In this document: positions 1 through 5,832 of the stretch, in pieces
How the letters are laid out: each line of letters starts with the position of its first letter
Numbering within the stretch: position 1 is the stretch's first letter
Source: Planctomycetota bacterium
Lineage (GTDB): Bacteria; Planctomycetota; UBA1135
DNA: 5,832 bases
Assembly: GCA_029243845.1 (NCBI GenBank)
Contig: JAQWRF010000288.1
Span: 1-5,832, forward strand
Reading direction: 5' to 3'
Translations under genes and position numbers: made by a program
Notes under the pieces: model-generated
The model's database searches: none
Seen by the model: only the letters and a program-made list of their open reading frames with translations
Told to the model about the DNA's origin: nothing

Positions 1-561
1 TGTGTGGTTGGCAAAAACTCTACTGTCGGCGCTGATTGCATTTTGCATGCCAATGTCGTGCTTTACGATAATGTTCATCTCGGCGACGCTTGTGTTATCC
101 AATCCAACACCACTCTCGGCGCCGATGGTTTCGGCTACACCTGGGATGGCACCCAACATTTGCACATGCCACAAATTGGCGGGGTACGCATCGGACGCGG
201 AGTTGAAATCGGCGCGAATTGTTGCATTGATGCCGGTACTTTCGAAGCCACCGAAATTGGTGATGGTTGTATTTTCGACAACCAAGTGCAGATTGGTCAC
301 AATAGTAAGATTGGTCGCTTCGTAATAATGTGCGGGCAAGTCGGTATTAGCGGTTCGGCCAGTATTGGCGACGGCGCACTGTTCGCTGGCAAGTCTGGTG
401 CCGCAGGGCACTTGCATGTAGGGGCGGGTGCAAAAATAGCAGCCCGTGCAGCGGTGATGGGTGATGTCGAGGCAGGGCAAACAGTTGCAGGCCAACCGGC
501 GGTCGATATTAAGCTACATCAGCGCATGATGGCTATGATGCGCCGAAATGCAAGACGCTAG
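1..561 (+). CDS. lpxD: UDP-3-O-acylglucosamine N-acyltransferase LpxD, 3' part (5' end outside window)
   Basis: LpxD transfers a 3-hydroxyacyl chain from acyl carrier protein to the amine of UDP-3-O-acylglucosamine, the third step of lipid A synthesis, in the cytoplasm as a homotrimer. The reading frame is open from base 1; 186 residues remain. They form a left-handed beta-helix of hexapeptide repeats (V/I-G-x-x-x patterns, about residues 3-155). The LpxD hallmark GADGFGY is at residues 40-46 and is followed by MPQIGGVRIG. DNQVQIGHNSKIG carries the presumed catalytic His100, corresponding to E. coli His239, and GHLHVG supplies a second conserved His at 137. A short basic helical tail ends the protein. 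The N-terminal uridine-binding domain, about 140 residues, lies before the window. The GFGY motif and the DNQVQI(G/A)HN context separate it from LpxA and other hexapeptide acyltransferases. The stop codon overlaps the next gene's start by 14 bp, suggesting cotranscription. Confidence 0.93.
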   Translation, partial: CVVGKNSTVGADCILHANVVLYDNVHLGDACVIQSNTTLGADGFGYTWDGTQHLHMPQIGGVRIGRGVEIGANCCIDAGTFEATEIGDGCIFDNQVQIGHNSKIGRFVIMCGQVGISGSASIGDGALFAGKSGAAGHLHVGAGAKIAARAAVMGDVEAGQTVAGQPAVDIKLHQRMMAMMRRNARR

Positions 562-1675
562 TCGTCCCCAAAATCACACCGTATGGTATATTATTGTTAT
601 GATTTTCCTCTTATTGACCTCCATTTGTTGCGTGCAAACTGCACAGCCTATTACTGCTAATGTGAATCACGGTATATACCGTTTCGATACCGGCTTCGAG
701 ATCACACCGCATGATTACCGGTCAGGCCCCGTGACCATTTTCGACGGCTCTATGGCTGCTGCTTACTATTACATGCCAGTTTCAAGTAGTCCGGAATTCA
801 TCGATGAGGGCGCATTCCATGCTGCTGGCGTAGTTGGTGACGAACAAGTGAACGGCATGAATTTCTCATACTGCACTACTGAAAGTCAAGTCGATTGCGA
901 ATTGCGTTTCTACACCGATAATATTTTCAACTCTGGCCCAAGCGGATGGATGGATCAGACTAATCGTGGCGAGGCTTGTGTTTACGGTCTTGCTGGTTTA
1001 CCGGGCATTCCGGGCATGTTGAGTTGCTGGTCAATCGCCATCGATTTAAGTGGTGGCTTCGAGTGTACCTTGCCACAGGAGCAAGTCGTGGGTAGCGCCG
1101 AGGAATTCGGTTGGTCCATAGTATGGTTAACACAAACCGCAAGCACCGGTTTGTTCTTGCCCAGACCTATCGGGCCTCAAGGATATGGCACGCGCCCAAG
1201 TTTTGAATGGTTTGATTTGTTACAGCCTAACGGCAGTGAATACCAGGGTTCCTTAATGCTGGGATCAGGTAATTTTTCGATGAAGTTATATGGCAATGTT
1301 CCCGACACCCAAGCTTATTATTCCGTAGCACCTCTTACTAACGATACAGTGCGCTTTAATGCCATCAGTGAAATCCGCGCAGCCTCAACGGCTTCTTGGG
1401 CGGTTGAAAATGCAAATGCCGGTTCTACTTATGGCATGCTCGTCTCGTCACAAATCGCTGATTTGCCGATTGTGGCTAATGGCACTGCGAGCTTATTGGT
1501 TCATCACGGATCCTTTTTGACCAATCCGATATCCTTGGGTGCTACCGGTTCTTTGAGCGCCACATTGCCGGCTGTGCTGCCGCCAGTGTTTTTCACGCAA
1601 GCTGTAGAACTAAACGGAACATTAGCTCCGGCAAATGTAATTGCTGCATCAAACGGCCTAGCACATTACAATTAG
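548..1675 (+). CDS. Hypothetical secreted protein, beta-rich, unknown function
   Basis: I do not recognise a named family. The 375-residue product begins with a likely Sec signal peptide: a short n-region with one Arg, a hydrophobic stretch at about residues 13-29 (VWYIIVMIFLLLTSICCV) and possible cleavage after ITA at 37. The mature part is rich in Gly, Ser, Thr, Asn and aromatics and looks like beta-sandwich material. Cysteines at 109, 117, 144, 160 and 173 could form disulfides outside the cytoplasm. A central block has YGLAGLPG (146-153), CWSIAIDLSGG (160-170), FGWSIVWL (187-194) and TGLFL (201-205). The C-terminal block (about 283-375) runs from WAVENANAGSTYGMLVS to QAVELNG and ends near SNGLAHYN. 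From memory, this layout resembles secreted proteins of Planctomycetota and some other phyla; no search was possible. The 548 start is preferred because it gives a charged n-region; ATG 599 is an alternative that removes the overlap with lpxD but leaves no charged n-region. No enzyme motif was seen. Confidence 0.8.
   Translation: MQDASRPQNHTVWYIIVMIFLLLTSICCVQTAQPITANVNHGIYRFDTGFEITPHDYRSGPVTIFDGSMAAAYYYMPVSSSPEFIDEGAFHAAGVVGDEQVNGMNFSYCTTESQVDCELRFYTDNIFNSGPSGWMDQTNRGEACVYGLAGLPGIPGMLSCWSIAIDLSGGFECTLPQEQVVGSAEEFGWSIVWLTQTASTGLFLPRPIGPQGYGTRPSFEWFDLLQPNGSEYQGSLMLGSGNFSMKLYGNVPDTQAYYSVAPLTNDTVRFNAISEIRAASTASWAVENANAGSTYGMLVSSQIADLPIVANGTASLLVHHGSFLTNPISLGATGSLSATLPAVLPPVFFTQAVELNGTLAPANVIAASNGLAHYN
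584..592 (+). promoter_or_regulatory. Candidate extended -10 (TGG-TATATT) within the start of the secreted-protein gene
   Basis: TGG followed by TATATT ends 6 nt before the in-frame ATG at 599, the same spacing as the TACAAT boxes before folC and the methyltransferase gene. If functional it would favour 599 over 548 as the start. The 599 start would give a hydrophobic but uncharged signal segment, which argues against it. The region is A+T-rich, so a chance match is possible. Confidence 0.2.
1667..1672 (+). promoter_or_regulatory. Candidate -10 box (TACAAT) ahead of folC
   Basis: The hexamer is identical to the one before the methyltransferase gene and also ends exactly 6 nt before the start codon (ATG at 1679). 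It lies inside the last codons of the preceding gene. No Shine-Dalgarno sequence and no good -35 at 16-18 bp were found. It may be an internal promoter making a leaderless folC mRNA, or a coincidence of the His-Tyr-Asn codons. Confidence 0.3.
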
Positions 1676-1678
1676 TGT

Positions 1679-2905
1679 ATGACAAATCTAAGCCGCCTCT
1701 TTAGCGAGCTTTGTTCTAGAACCGATTACGAGCAGTGCCGCCGACCGCGCGCTGCTCGCTTCAGTTTAGAACCGATGATGGCCCTTATGTCGGCATTGGG
1801 AAATCCGCACTTGCAAGTACCGGCGATTCATGTCGCGGGTTCTAAAGGTAAGGGCAGTGTTGCTTATTGCCTAAGTTGGGCTTTGCGCGCGGCGGGTAAA
1901 AACGTCGGGTTGTATGCGTCACCGCACTTAAGTGATTGGCGCGAACGTGTTCAGGTGAACGGCGAGTTCGCAGATGAACAAGCGTTGGCGGCTGCCATGG
2001 AAGATGTGTTAGCGGTTGCCGGCGACGACGCGACTTTTTTTGATTTGTTAACGGCAAGCGCGTTTCAGTGTTTCGCTAAGCAACGACTGGACTGCATGAT
2101 TATCGAAACGGGCTTAGGCGGCCGCTTTGATTCCACAAATGTATTGAAGCCGTTGGCTGCGGTAATCACTGCGCTTGAACTTGAGCACACCGATGTGCTG
2201 GGCGATACTTTGCTTGAGATAGCGAAAGAGAAGGGCGGTATTTTTAAGCCTAATACTCAGTTGTGGTGCGCATCAGGAATTGACCCTGAGGCGAAGTTGG
2301 TGTTGCATCAAATAGCCAACGCGGTTGGCGACGAGCTGAATGTAGGTCCGCGCGGCGCGTTGTCTGCGCCTGAATTGCCTAAGTTTTTCTCAAGCAATCG
2401 CGCTTTGGCAGTTGCGGTACTCGAATCACTTGGAGGTGATTATTTGATTGCTGCGCACTTGTTGCGGACGGTAGCGTTGACCGATTTGAAAAATCCGGGG
2501 CGTTTCGAATTGCGTTACACGAGCGTCGGGCGTCCGGTGGTGTTTGATGTGGCTCACTCGCGACAGTCGTTAACAGAGACTTTACGTTGTTTCCGCACGA
2601 TGTTTAAGAATAGCCCTCGCGCGGTGTTGTTGGCATTGCGTGACGACAAAGATGCCGAAGACTTGGGCGCCGCATTGGCTGATGTTTCCAATACAGATGG
2701 AGCACACGAAGACTGGTATTGTTGTCCCGCCGGAAGCCATCCACGTTCGGCTCGCGTCGATAAAATAGCGCCAGCGTTTAATGCTCGTGCGCTGTCAGTT
2801 GTTGATTTTCCTGAGGGTGAACAGCCATTGCTGGTTACGGGCTCGACTTACTTAGTCGGCGCTTTACGTGATAAAACAACACTTGCTGATGTCGCAACAA
2901 TTTGA
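1679..2905 (+). CDS. folC: Folylpolyglutamate synthase / dihydrofolate synthase FolC
   Basis: This is an ATP-dependent ligase of the Mur ligase superfamily, adding glutamate to dihydropteroate and/or reduced folates in the cytoplasm. The 408-residue length is close to the usual 420 or so. Visible motifs in order: P-loop HVAGSKGKGS (51-60), YASPHL (79-84), FFDLLTASAF (120-129), ETGLGGRFDSTNV (143-155), EHTDVLGDTLLEIAKEKGGI (169-188) with the presumed carbamylated Lys near 185, NPGRFE (272-277) opening the C-terminal domain, FDVAHS (289-294) and TGSTYLVG (387-394). The usual DGAHN motif reads DVAHS here, so the conserved Asn is replaced by Ser. Motifs alone do not tell whether the enzyme is bifunctional or performs only one activity. 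It starts 3 bp after the preceding stop with no Shine-Dalgarno sequence; a TACAAT hexamer lies 6 nt upstream of the ATG. It overlaps ispH by 17 bp. Confidence 0.95.
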   Translation: MTNLSRLFSELCSRTDYEQCRRPRAARFSLEPMMALMSALGNPHLQVPAIHVAGSKGKGSVAYCLSWALRAAGKNVGLYASPHLSDWRERVQVNGEFADEQALAAAMEDVLAVAGDDATFFDLLTASAFQCFAKQRLDCMIIETGLGGRFDSTNVLKPLAAVITALELEHTDVLGDTLLEIAKEKGGIFKPNTQLWCASGIDPEAKLVLHQIANAVGDELNVGPRGALSAPELPKFFSSNRALAVAVLESLGGDYLIAAHLLRTVALTDLKNPGRFELRYTSVGRPVVFDVAHSRQSLTETLRCFRTMFKNSPRAVLLALRDDKDAEDLGAALADVSNTDGAHEDWYCCPAGSHPRSARVDKIAPAFNARALSVVDFPEGEQPLLVTGSTYLVGALRDKTTLADVATI

Positions 2906-4031
2906 CCCTAGTTTGGTTCGCCAAAGTTACCGCTGTGAGTTAGTCGAAGAACTGCGCTCTACAGGTTCTAAGGTGGTGGGCGACGTGACTTTGTTAATCC
3001 CTAAAAGCTTGGGTTTTTGCTGGGGAGTTGATCGTGCCTTGGCCATGGTGCAAGAAGCACGGGTCGAATATGGTGCGCGTCCGATGTGGCTGATTTCTTC
3101 GATTATTCATAATCCACGTGTGAATGCTGACTTGCGCGATCAAGGTATTGGTTTTTTGCGTGGCGAATATTCGCTAGAGAGTGCCTGGGAAAATCTATCT
3201 GAAAATGATGTCGTGATTGTCCCAGCGTTTAGCGCGACTGTCGAAGACATGGATCATTTACGTGACCGCGGCGTGGCGATAGTTGATACTACTTGTCCAT
3301 GGGTGATTAAGCCGCACAAGCGCACGCTGAGGTACGTCAAAGAAGGCTTCACTACTGTTATTCACGGTACAGTAGGCCATGAAGAAACAGAAGCTACTTG
3401 CTCGTTGATTTTGTCTGAGGGCGGCCATTTTGTAGTGGTTTACTCTATTCAAGAGGCGGAGTGTTTAGCAGCATTCATTGAAGGAGAGGCTAATACCGAC
3501 GAGTTAGTAGGCTCATTGCGCAGCGGTTCCTTTTCACTGGGCTTTGATTTTGACGTACACATGCAGCACCTCGGTGTGATTAATCAAACTACAATGCTCG
3601 CCAGCGAGTCGCGTGCCATTGGCGAACGTTTGCGGGTTGCTTTGAGTAACCGCGATGGTGAAGCGGAGTTAGAAAATAATTTCCGCGACTTCGATACCAT
3701 CTGTCGCGCTACTCAAGACAATCAAGATGCCGCAGCGGTGGTCGCGGAGAAAAACCCAGATTTGTATTTAGTGGTTGGTGGCTATGATTCTTCTAACACC
3801 AAAAACCTCGCACGAGTGGGGCAGCGACTAGGGGTTCCGTCCTTTCATATCGAGGGGCCACATTGCTTAGGCGAGCAAATCGAATATCGTCACCGAAGCT
3901 CAGGAGAGATTCTTCAGCGCGGCGATTGGCTGCCATCGGTGCGACCGTTGTCGGTGGCTTTTTCGGCGGGTGCCAGTACACCAGACACGCTATTAGGCGA
4001 AGTTATCGAGCGACTGCTCGAATTGTCTTAA
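2889..4031 (+). CDS. ispH: 4-hydroxy-3-methylbut-2-enyl diphosphate reductase IspH, cyanobacterial/plant-type
   Basis: IspH (LytB) is the [4Fe-4S] enzyme of the last MEP-pathway step, reducing HMBPP to IPP and DMAPP. Numbered from ATG 2889 (380 residues), the three cluster-ligand cysteines are Cys44 in GFCWGVDRA, Cys136 in VDTTCPWV and Cys272 in FDTICRATQ. Substrate-site residues include His74 (IIHNP), GHEET (163-167; His164, Glu166), NQTTM (232-236), SSNT (301-304) and SAGAST (359-364). The protein is longer than the E. coli-type enzyme (about 315). It has the N-terminal extension, TTCPWV, HEET, NNFRDFDTICRATQ and the NWLP-like DWLP segment typical of cyanobacterial and plant IspH. The SAHGV motif of E. 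coli is replaced by AFSATVEDM, matching that branch (AFGASVEEM-like), so this difference alone does not indicate loss of function. An in-frame GTG at 2868 would add seven residues; neither start has a Shine-Dalgarno sequence. Overlap with folC suggests translational coupling. Confidence 0.95.
   Translation: MSQQFDPSLVRQSYRCELVEELRSTGSKVVGDVTLLIPKSLGFCWGVDRALAMVQEARVEYGARPMWLISSIIHNPRVNADLRDQGIGFLRGEYSLESAWENLSENDVVIVPAFSATVEDMDHLRDRGVAIVDTTCPWVIKPHKRTLRYVKEGFTTVIHGTVGHEETEATCSLILSEGGHFVVVYSIQEAECLAAFIEGEANTDELVGSLRSGSFSLGFDFDVHMQHLGVINQTTMLASESRAIGERLRVALSNRDGEAELENNFRDFDTICRATQDNQDAAAVVAEKNPDLYLVVGGYDSSNTKNLARVGQRLGVPSFHIEGPHCLGEQIEYRHRSSGEILQRGDWLPSVRPLSVAFSAGASTPDTLLGEVIERLLELS
4006..4021. 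terminator. Weak hairpin at the ispH/rsgA convergence
   Basis: TCGAGC-GACT-GCTCGA forms a perfect 6-bp stem with a 4-nt loop in the last codons of ispH, just before the 7-bp gap separating the convergent stops. The following bases are A/T-rich but contain no clean run of T on either strand, so it is at best a poor intrinsic terminator. Its position between two converging genes is the main support. Confidence 0.2.
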
Positions 4032-4038
4032 ATAATAA

Positions 4039-5025
4039 TTAGCGTCGCGCTTTATGGTCCGGCCCAGTTTTCTCGACGATGCGCCCTGTGCCACCATATT
4101 TTTCTTCAAGCTCTTCAAGTACTGCGACGTACGAGCGATAGCGCGAAGCAGCAATTTGCTCGTTCGCTAGAGCTTCTAGTACTTTGCAGGACGCTTCTTC
4201 GCGGTGCGTGCAATCGTCGTAATCGCAGTCTTTGCCGAATTGGTGCAAGTCTTTGAAGTGAATACGTAAATCATTCGGTGGAATGCCAAACGGGCGAAAC
4301 TTTCTTACTCCAGGCGTATCGATGACTGCGCCGCCACCCGTTAGCGGATACCATTGCGAGTGACTGGTAGTGTGGCGTCCGGCTCTTAGTGATCCGCTTA
4401 CTTCGCGCGTTTTAATTTCGAGATCGCCATCGAGTCGATTCATCAAAGTGGATTTGCCAACGCCGGACAAACCGTAAAGTACACTGGTTTTATTAGTGAG
4501 TAAGTCGCGAAGTTCTTCAACGCCAGTGCCGTCGACCGCCGAAGTGATAATCATTTTAGCACCAGCGTTATCGTAACTAGCGACGATTTTTTTCATTTTG
4601 CCGCGTTTGCCTTTATCGGCTTTATTCAAGACTAACGCCGCCGGGATATTAGCAAAACTGCACGTTGCCAAAATACGGTCAGCGACCATCGATGAAAAAG
4701 GTGGAATGCCCACTGAGTTTACAATCACTACTTGATCGATATTAGCGGCGAGTAATTGGCGACGATCAGATTCTTCACCAGCAACGCGACGTGCAAAAGT
4801 GTTGCGGCGCTCATGAACGCGGTCAATCGCCCAGTCGTCACCAGTACGGCTGAGGTCTACGTAGTCTCCAACGGTTACGGGGTTCTTATCGGAACCGATA
4901 TCTTCGAACAACTTACCACGCAGTAAAGCGCTGACGATTTCACCATCAACCATCACCTCGCAGCGGCGGGCATCCACTCGGGTAACGAATGGTTGCTGCG
5001 AAGAAGGGAGGTCCGTGTTTGTCAT
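4039..5025 (-). CDS. rsgA: Ribosome small subunit-dependent GTPase RsgA (YjeQ)
   Basis: RsgA is a circularly permuted GTPase that checks late maturation of the 30S subunit by binding near the decoding centre. The 328 residues show the expected order: an OB-fold-like N-terminal part (about 12-75), then G4 NKAD (134-137), G5 SAVDG (162-166), P-loop GLSGVGKST (185-193), the G2 region GRHTT (216-220), G3 DTPG (236-239), and a C-terminal zinc site with Cys267, Cys272, His274 and Cys280 in the CDYDDCTHREEASC pattern. G4 and G5 preceding G1 is the family's signature permutation. Length fits (E. coli about 350). AGGAG lies 3 nt upstream of the ATG, a short spacing but the only recognisable ribosome binding site in the window. 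The gene converges on ispH with 7 bp between stops and diverges from the RNA methyltransferase gene across 33 bp. Confidence 0.96.
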   Translation of the reverse strand: MTNTDLPSSQQPFVTRVDARRCEVMVDGEIVSALLRGKLFEDIGSDKNPVTVGDYVDLSRTGDDWAIDRVHERRNTFARRVAGEESDRRQLLAANIDQVVIVNSVGIPPFSSMVADRILATCSFANIPAALVLNKADKGKRGKMKKIVASYDNAGAKMIITSAVDGTGVEELRDLLTNKTSVLYGLSGVGKSTLMNRLDGDLEIKTREVSGSLRAGRHTTSHSQWYPLTGGGAVIDTPGVRKFRPFGIPPNDLRIHFKDLHQFGKDCDYDDCTHREEASCKVLEALANEQIAASRYRSYVAVLEELEEKYGGTGRIVEKTGPDHKARR

Positions 5026-5028
5026 GCG

Positions 5029-5033
5029 CTCCT
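5029..5033 (-). promoter_or_regulatory. Ribosome binding site AGGAG of rsgA
   Basis: On the - strand AGGAG is followed by CGC and the ATG at 5025. The 3-nt spacing is shorter than usual, but it supports this start codon. No other start in the window has a comparable site. Confidence 0.45.
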
Positions 5034-5042
5034 ATTCTAGCA
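5034..5042 (-). promoter_or_regulatory. Candidate extended -10 (TGC-TAGAAT) for rsgA
   Basis: On the - strand the sequence reads TGCTAGAAT, a TGn motif joined to a one-mismatch -10 hexamer (TAGAAT, 5039 down to 5034), 8 nt before the rsgA ATG. No -35 match is seen at 16-18 bp. Transcription from it would start within a base or two of the ATG and cut off the AGGAG at 5029-5033, so either this box or that ribosome binding site is probably not used. Confidence 0.25.
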
Positions 5043-5046
5043 CGAG

Positions 5047-5052
5047 TACAAT
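5047..5052 (+). promoter_or_regulatory. Candidate -10 box (TACAAT) for the RNA methyltransferase gene
   Basis: TACAAT differs from TATAAT at one base and ends 6 nt before the ATG at 5059. A start of transcription about 7 nt downstream would fall on the ATG itself, giving a leaderless mRNA and explaining the missing Shine-Dalgarno sequence. No well-spaced -35 box is seen: TTGTCA at 5019-5024 is 22 bp away, which is too far for a standard promoter. Confidence 0.4.
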
Positions 5053-5058
5053 AAGAGC

Positions 5059-5832
5059 ATGCTAGAAGAGGATGTCATCCAGTCTCCACAAAACGCCAAG
5101 CTTAAATCGATTAAGGCATTGCGCGGTGGTAAGAACCGCGATTTCACTGTGCTTGAGGGCGTACATTTGTTCGAAGAAGCTCTAGCGGCGGGCGCCGAAA
5201 TCCAGTGGTTGCTCATAAGTGATCAGTGTGACTCGGGCGTTGGCGAGGTGCCGTTTGCGGTGCAGCGTTGCCAGCATAAATTGATGACCGAGGTTAGCCG
5301 TTTAGATAGCGCACCTGATTTTATGGCGTGGGTTAAGCGCCCGGTGTCTGATTGGCGCGATGCCGTCGGCGGTTTACAGGTGGGGCAGTGGTGCATGATC
5401 GCTGCCGGAGTGCAAGATCCGGGCAACTTAGGTGCTTTAACGAGAATCGCTGCGGGCTTGGGCGCTGAATTCGTTTTAGCGACTAAAGGTTCATCATCGC
5501 CATGGCATCCGCGCGCGGTGCGTGGTGCAGCCGGTACTAATTTCCGTTTACCTGTTTTTGAGGGCGTCGAGACCGACGAGTTTTTTGAGTTATGCTCAAC
5601 GCATAACATTGCTACCTGGGCGACCTGTGCTGGCGGAGAAGATTTAACATCCGCAACTGCGCAGCTCAATTCATCCGCAGTGGCCTTGATGCTTGGCGAA
5701 GAGGGCCGCGGGCTTAGCGATGGACTTGTAAGTAAATGCTCAGTAAAGGTGGGCATCGCACTAACGCGCGATGTCGAATCCTTAAACGTCGCCACAGCCG
5801 CTGCGATTTTTGCGCATCAGTTAAATAACCAT
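5059..5832 (+). CDS. TrmH/SpoU-family RNA 2'-O-methyltransferase (3' end outside window)
   Basis: This is a SAM-dependent SPOUT-class methyltransferase, probably acting on ribose 2'-OH in rRNA or tRNA; the exact target cannot be read from sequence. The frame is open for 258 codons to the last base with no stop. An N-terminal L30e-like substrate-binding domain begins SPQNAKLKSIKAL and contains VLEGVHLFEEAL (31-42). The catalytic knotted domain has motif 1 QDPGNLGALTRIAAGLGA (109-126, with Asn113 and Arg119), HPRAVRGAAGTNFRLPV (140-156), motif 2 LGEEGRGLS (202-210) and motif 3 IALTRDVESLNVATAAA (223-239). All catalytic motifs are present, and family members are usually 250-270 residues, so only a few residues are probably missing. 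An in-frame stop at 5038-5040 and no other nearby start fix the ATG at 5059. There is no properly spaced Shine-Dalgarno sequence. It may be RlmB-like, but that name is not justified without a search. Confidence 0.93.
   Translation, partial: MLEEDVIQSPQNAKLKSIKALRGGKNRDFTVLEGVHLFEEALAAGAEIQWLLISDQCDSGVGEVPFAVQRCQHKLMTEVSRLDSAPDFMAWVKRPVSDWRDAVGGLQVGQWCMIAAGVQDPGNLGALTRIAAGLGAEFVLATKGSSSPWHPRAVRGAAGTNFRLPVFEGVETDEFFELCSTHNIATWATCAGGEDLTSATAQLNSSAVALMLGEEGRGLSDGLVSKCSVKVGIALTRDVESLNVATAAAIFAHQLNNH

Larger units (their letters stand above)
5030..5072. repeat. 13-bp inverted repeat spanning both divergent gene starts
   Basis: TCCTATTCTAGCA (5030-5042) pairs with TGCTAGAAGAGGA (5060-5072): 12 of 13 positions are complementary, the inner 8 perfectly (5035-5042 with 5060-5067), around a 17-bp spacer. 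The left arm contains the rsgA AGGAG and its possible -10 box on the - strand; the right arm covers the last two bases of the methyltransferase ATG and its first codons. The symmetry is visible directly. A role as an operator for a dimeric regulator, a symmetric divergent promoter, or a start-masking RNA hairpin is inference. Confidence 0.55.

Noticed and set aside
2..325. A 107-codon + strand frame inside lpxD
   Set aside because: It overlaps the clear hexapeptide-repeat frame of lpxD; its product shows no domain, and its hydrophobic start is a frame-shift shadow.
626..631. Possible lipoprotein cysteine in the secreted protein (residues 27-28)
   Set aside because: The residues before each Cys (T-S-I and S-I-C) do not fit a lipobox: -3 is not Leu/Val/Ile and -1 is not Gly/Ala/Ser.
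632..644. Perfect 5-bp inverted repeat GTGCA-AAC-TGCAC
   Set aside because: It is short, lies inside coding sequence, and has neither a T-run nor a partner site; repeats of this size are expected by chance.
960..1142. Short - strand open frame within the secreted-protein gene
   Set aside because: It has no motif and no ribosome binding site, and it lies antisense to a longer frame with a signal peptide and conserved-looking blocks.
1842..2057. Short - strand open frame within folC
   Set aside because: It is antisense to the FolC P-loop region, and its Arg/Pro-rich composition is typical of a shadow frame.
3258..3981. Two short - strand open frames within ispH (3258-3452 and 3793-3981)
   Set aside because: Both lie antisense to conserved IspH motifs and have no independent support.
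5019..5024. TTGTCA as a -35 box for the methyltransferase gene
   Set aside because: It is 22 bp from the TACAAT box, outside the usual 16-18 bp, and lies over the rsgA start codon.
5223..5795. A 190-codon open frame on the - strand, lying over the methyltransferase gene
   Set aside because: The + strand frame over the same bases carries all three SPOUT motifs and the N-terminal domain; the antisense product is low-complexity with no recognisable motif.

Overview
The window is a dense stretch of ordinary bacterial chromosome, with almost no non-coding sequence and roughly half G+C by eye. It holds six protein genes: four on the + strand (lpxD, cut by the left edge; an unrecognised secreted-protein gene; folC; ispH), one on the - strand (rsgA), and a TrmH/SpoU-family RNA methyltransferase on the + strand that is still open at the right edge. 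I saw no tRNA, rRNA, CRISPR array or mobile element, and no gene-free stretch over 300 bases; the longest gap between genes is 33 bp.

The organism is diderm, because it carries lpxD (lipid A synthesis), and it uses the MEP isoprenoid pathway, because it carries ispH. Its IspH belongs to the long 'cyanobacterial/plant' branch rather than the short E. coli-like branch. The secreted protein has a CW...DL...GG core and a QA...SNGL tail that I associate, from memory only, with secreted proteins of Planctomycetota and similar phyla. A Planctomycetota-like or other non-proteobacterial origin is therefore an inference, not a firm call.

Positions 1-4031 form a tightly packed co-directional run: lpxD overlaps the secreted-protein gene by 14 bp, that gene is 3 bp from folC, and folC overlaps ispH by 17 bp. 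This suggests a housekeeping operon for outer membrane, folate and isoprenoid functions. ispH and rsgA converge with 7 bp between stop codons. rsgA and the methyltransferase gene diverge from a 33-bp gap, and both products act on ribosomes or structured RNA.

The most interesting non-coding signals are at gene starts. An identical TACAAT hexamer lies exactly 6 nt before the ATG of both folC and the methyltransferase gene, neither of which has a Shine-Dalgarno sequence, which suggests leaderless transcripts. A 13-bp inverted repeat with one mismatch spans the divergent rsgA/methyltransferase start region. I found no convincing new multi-gene system.
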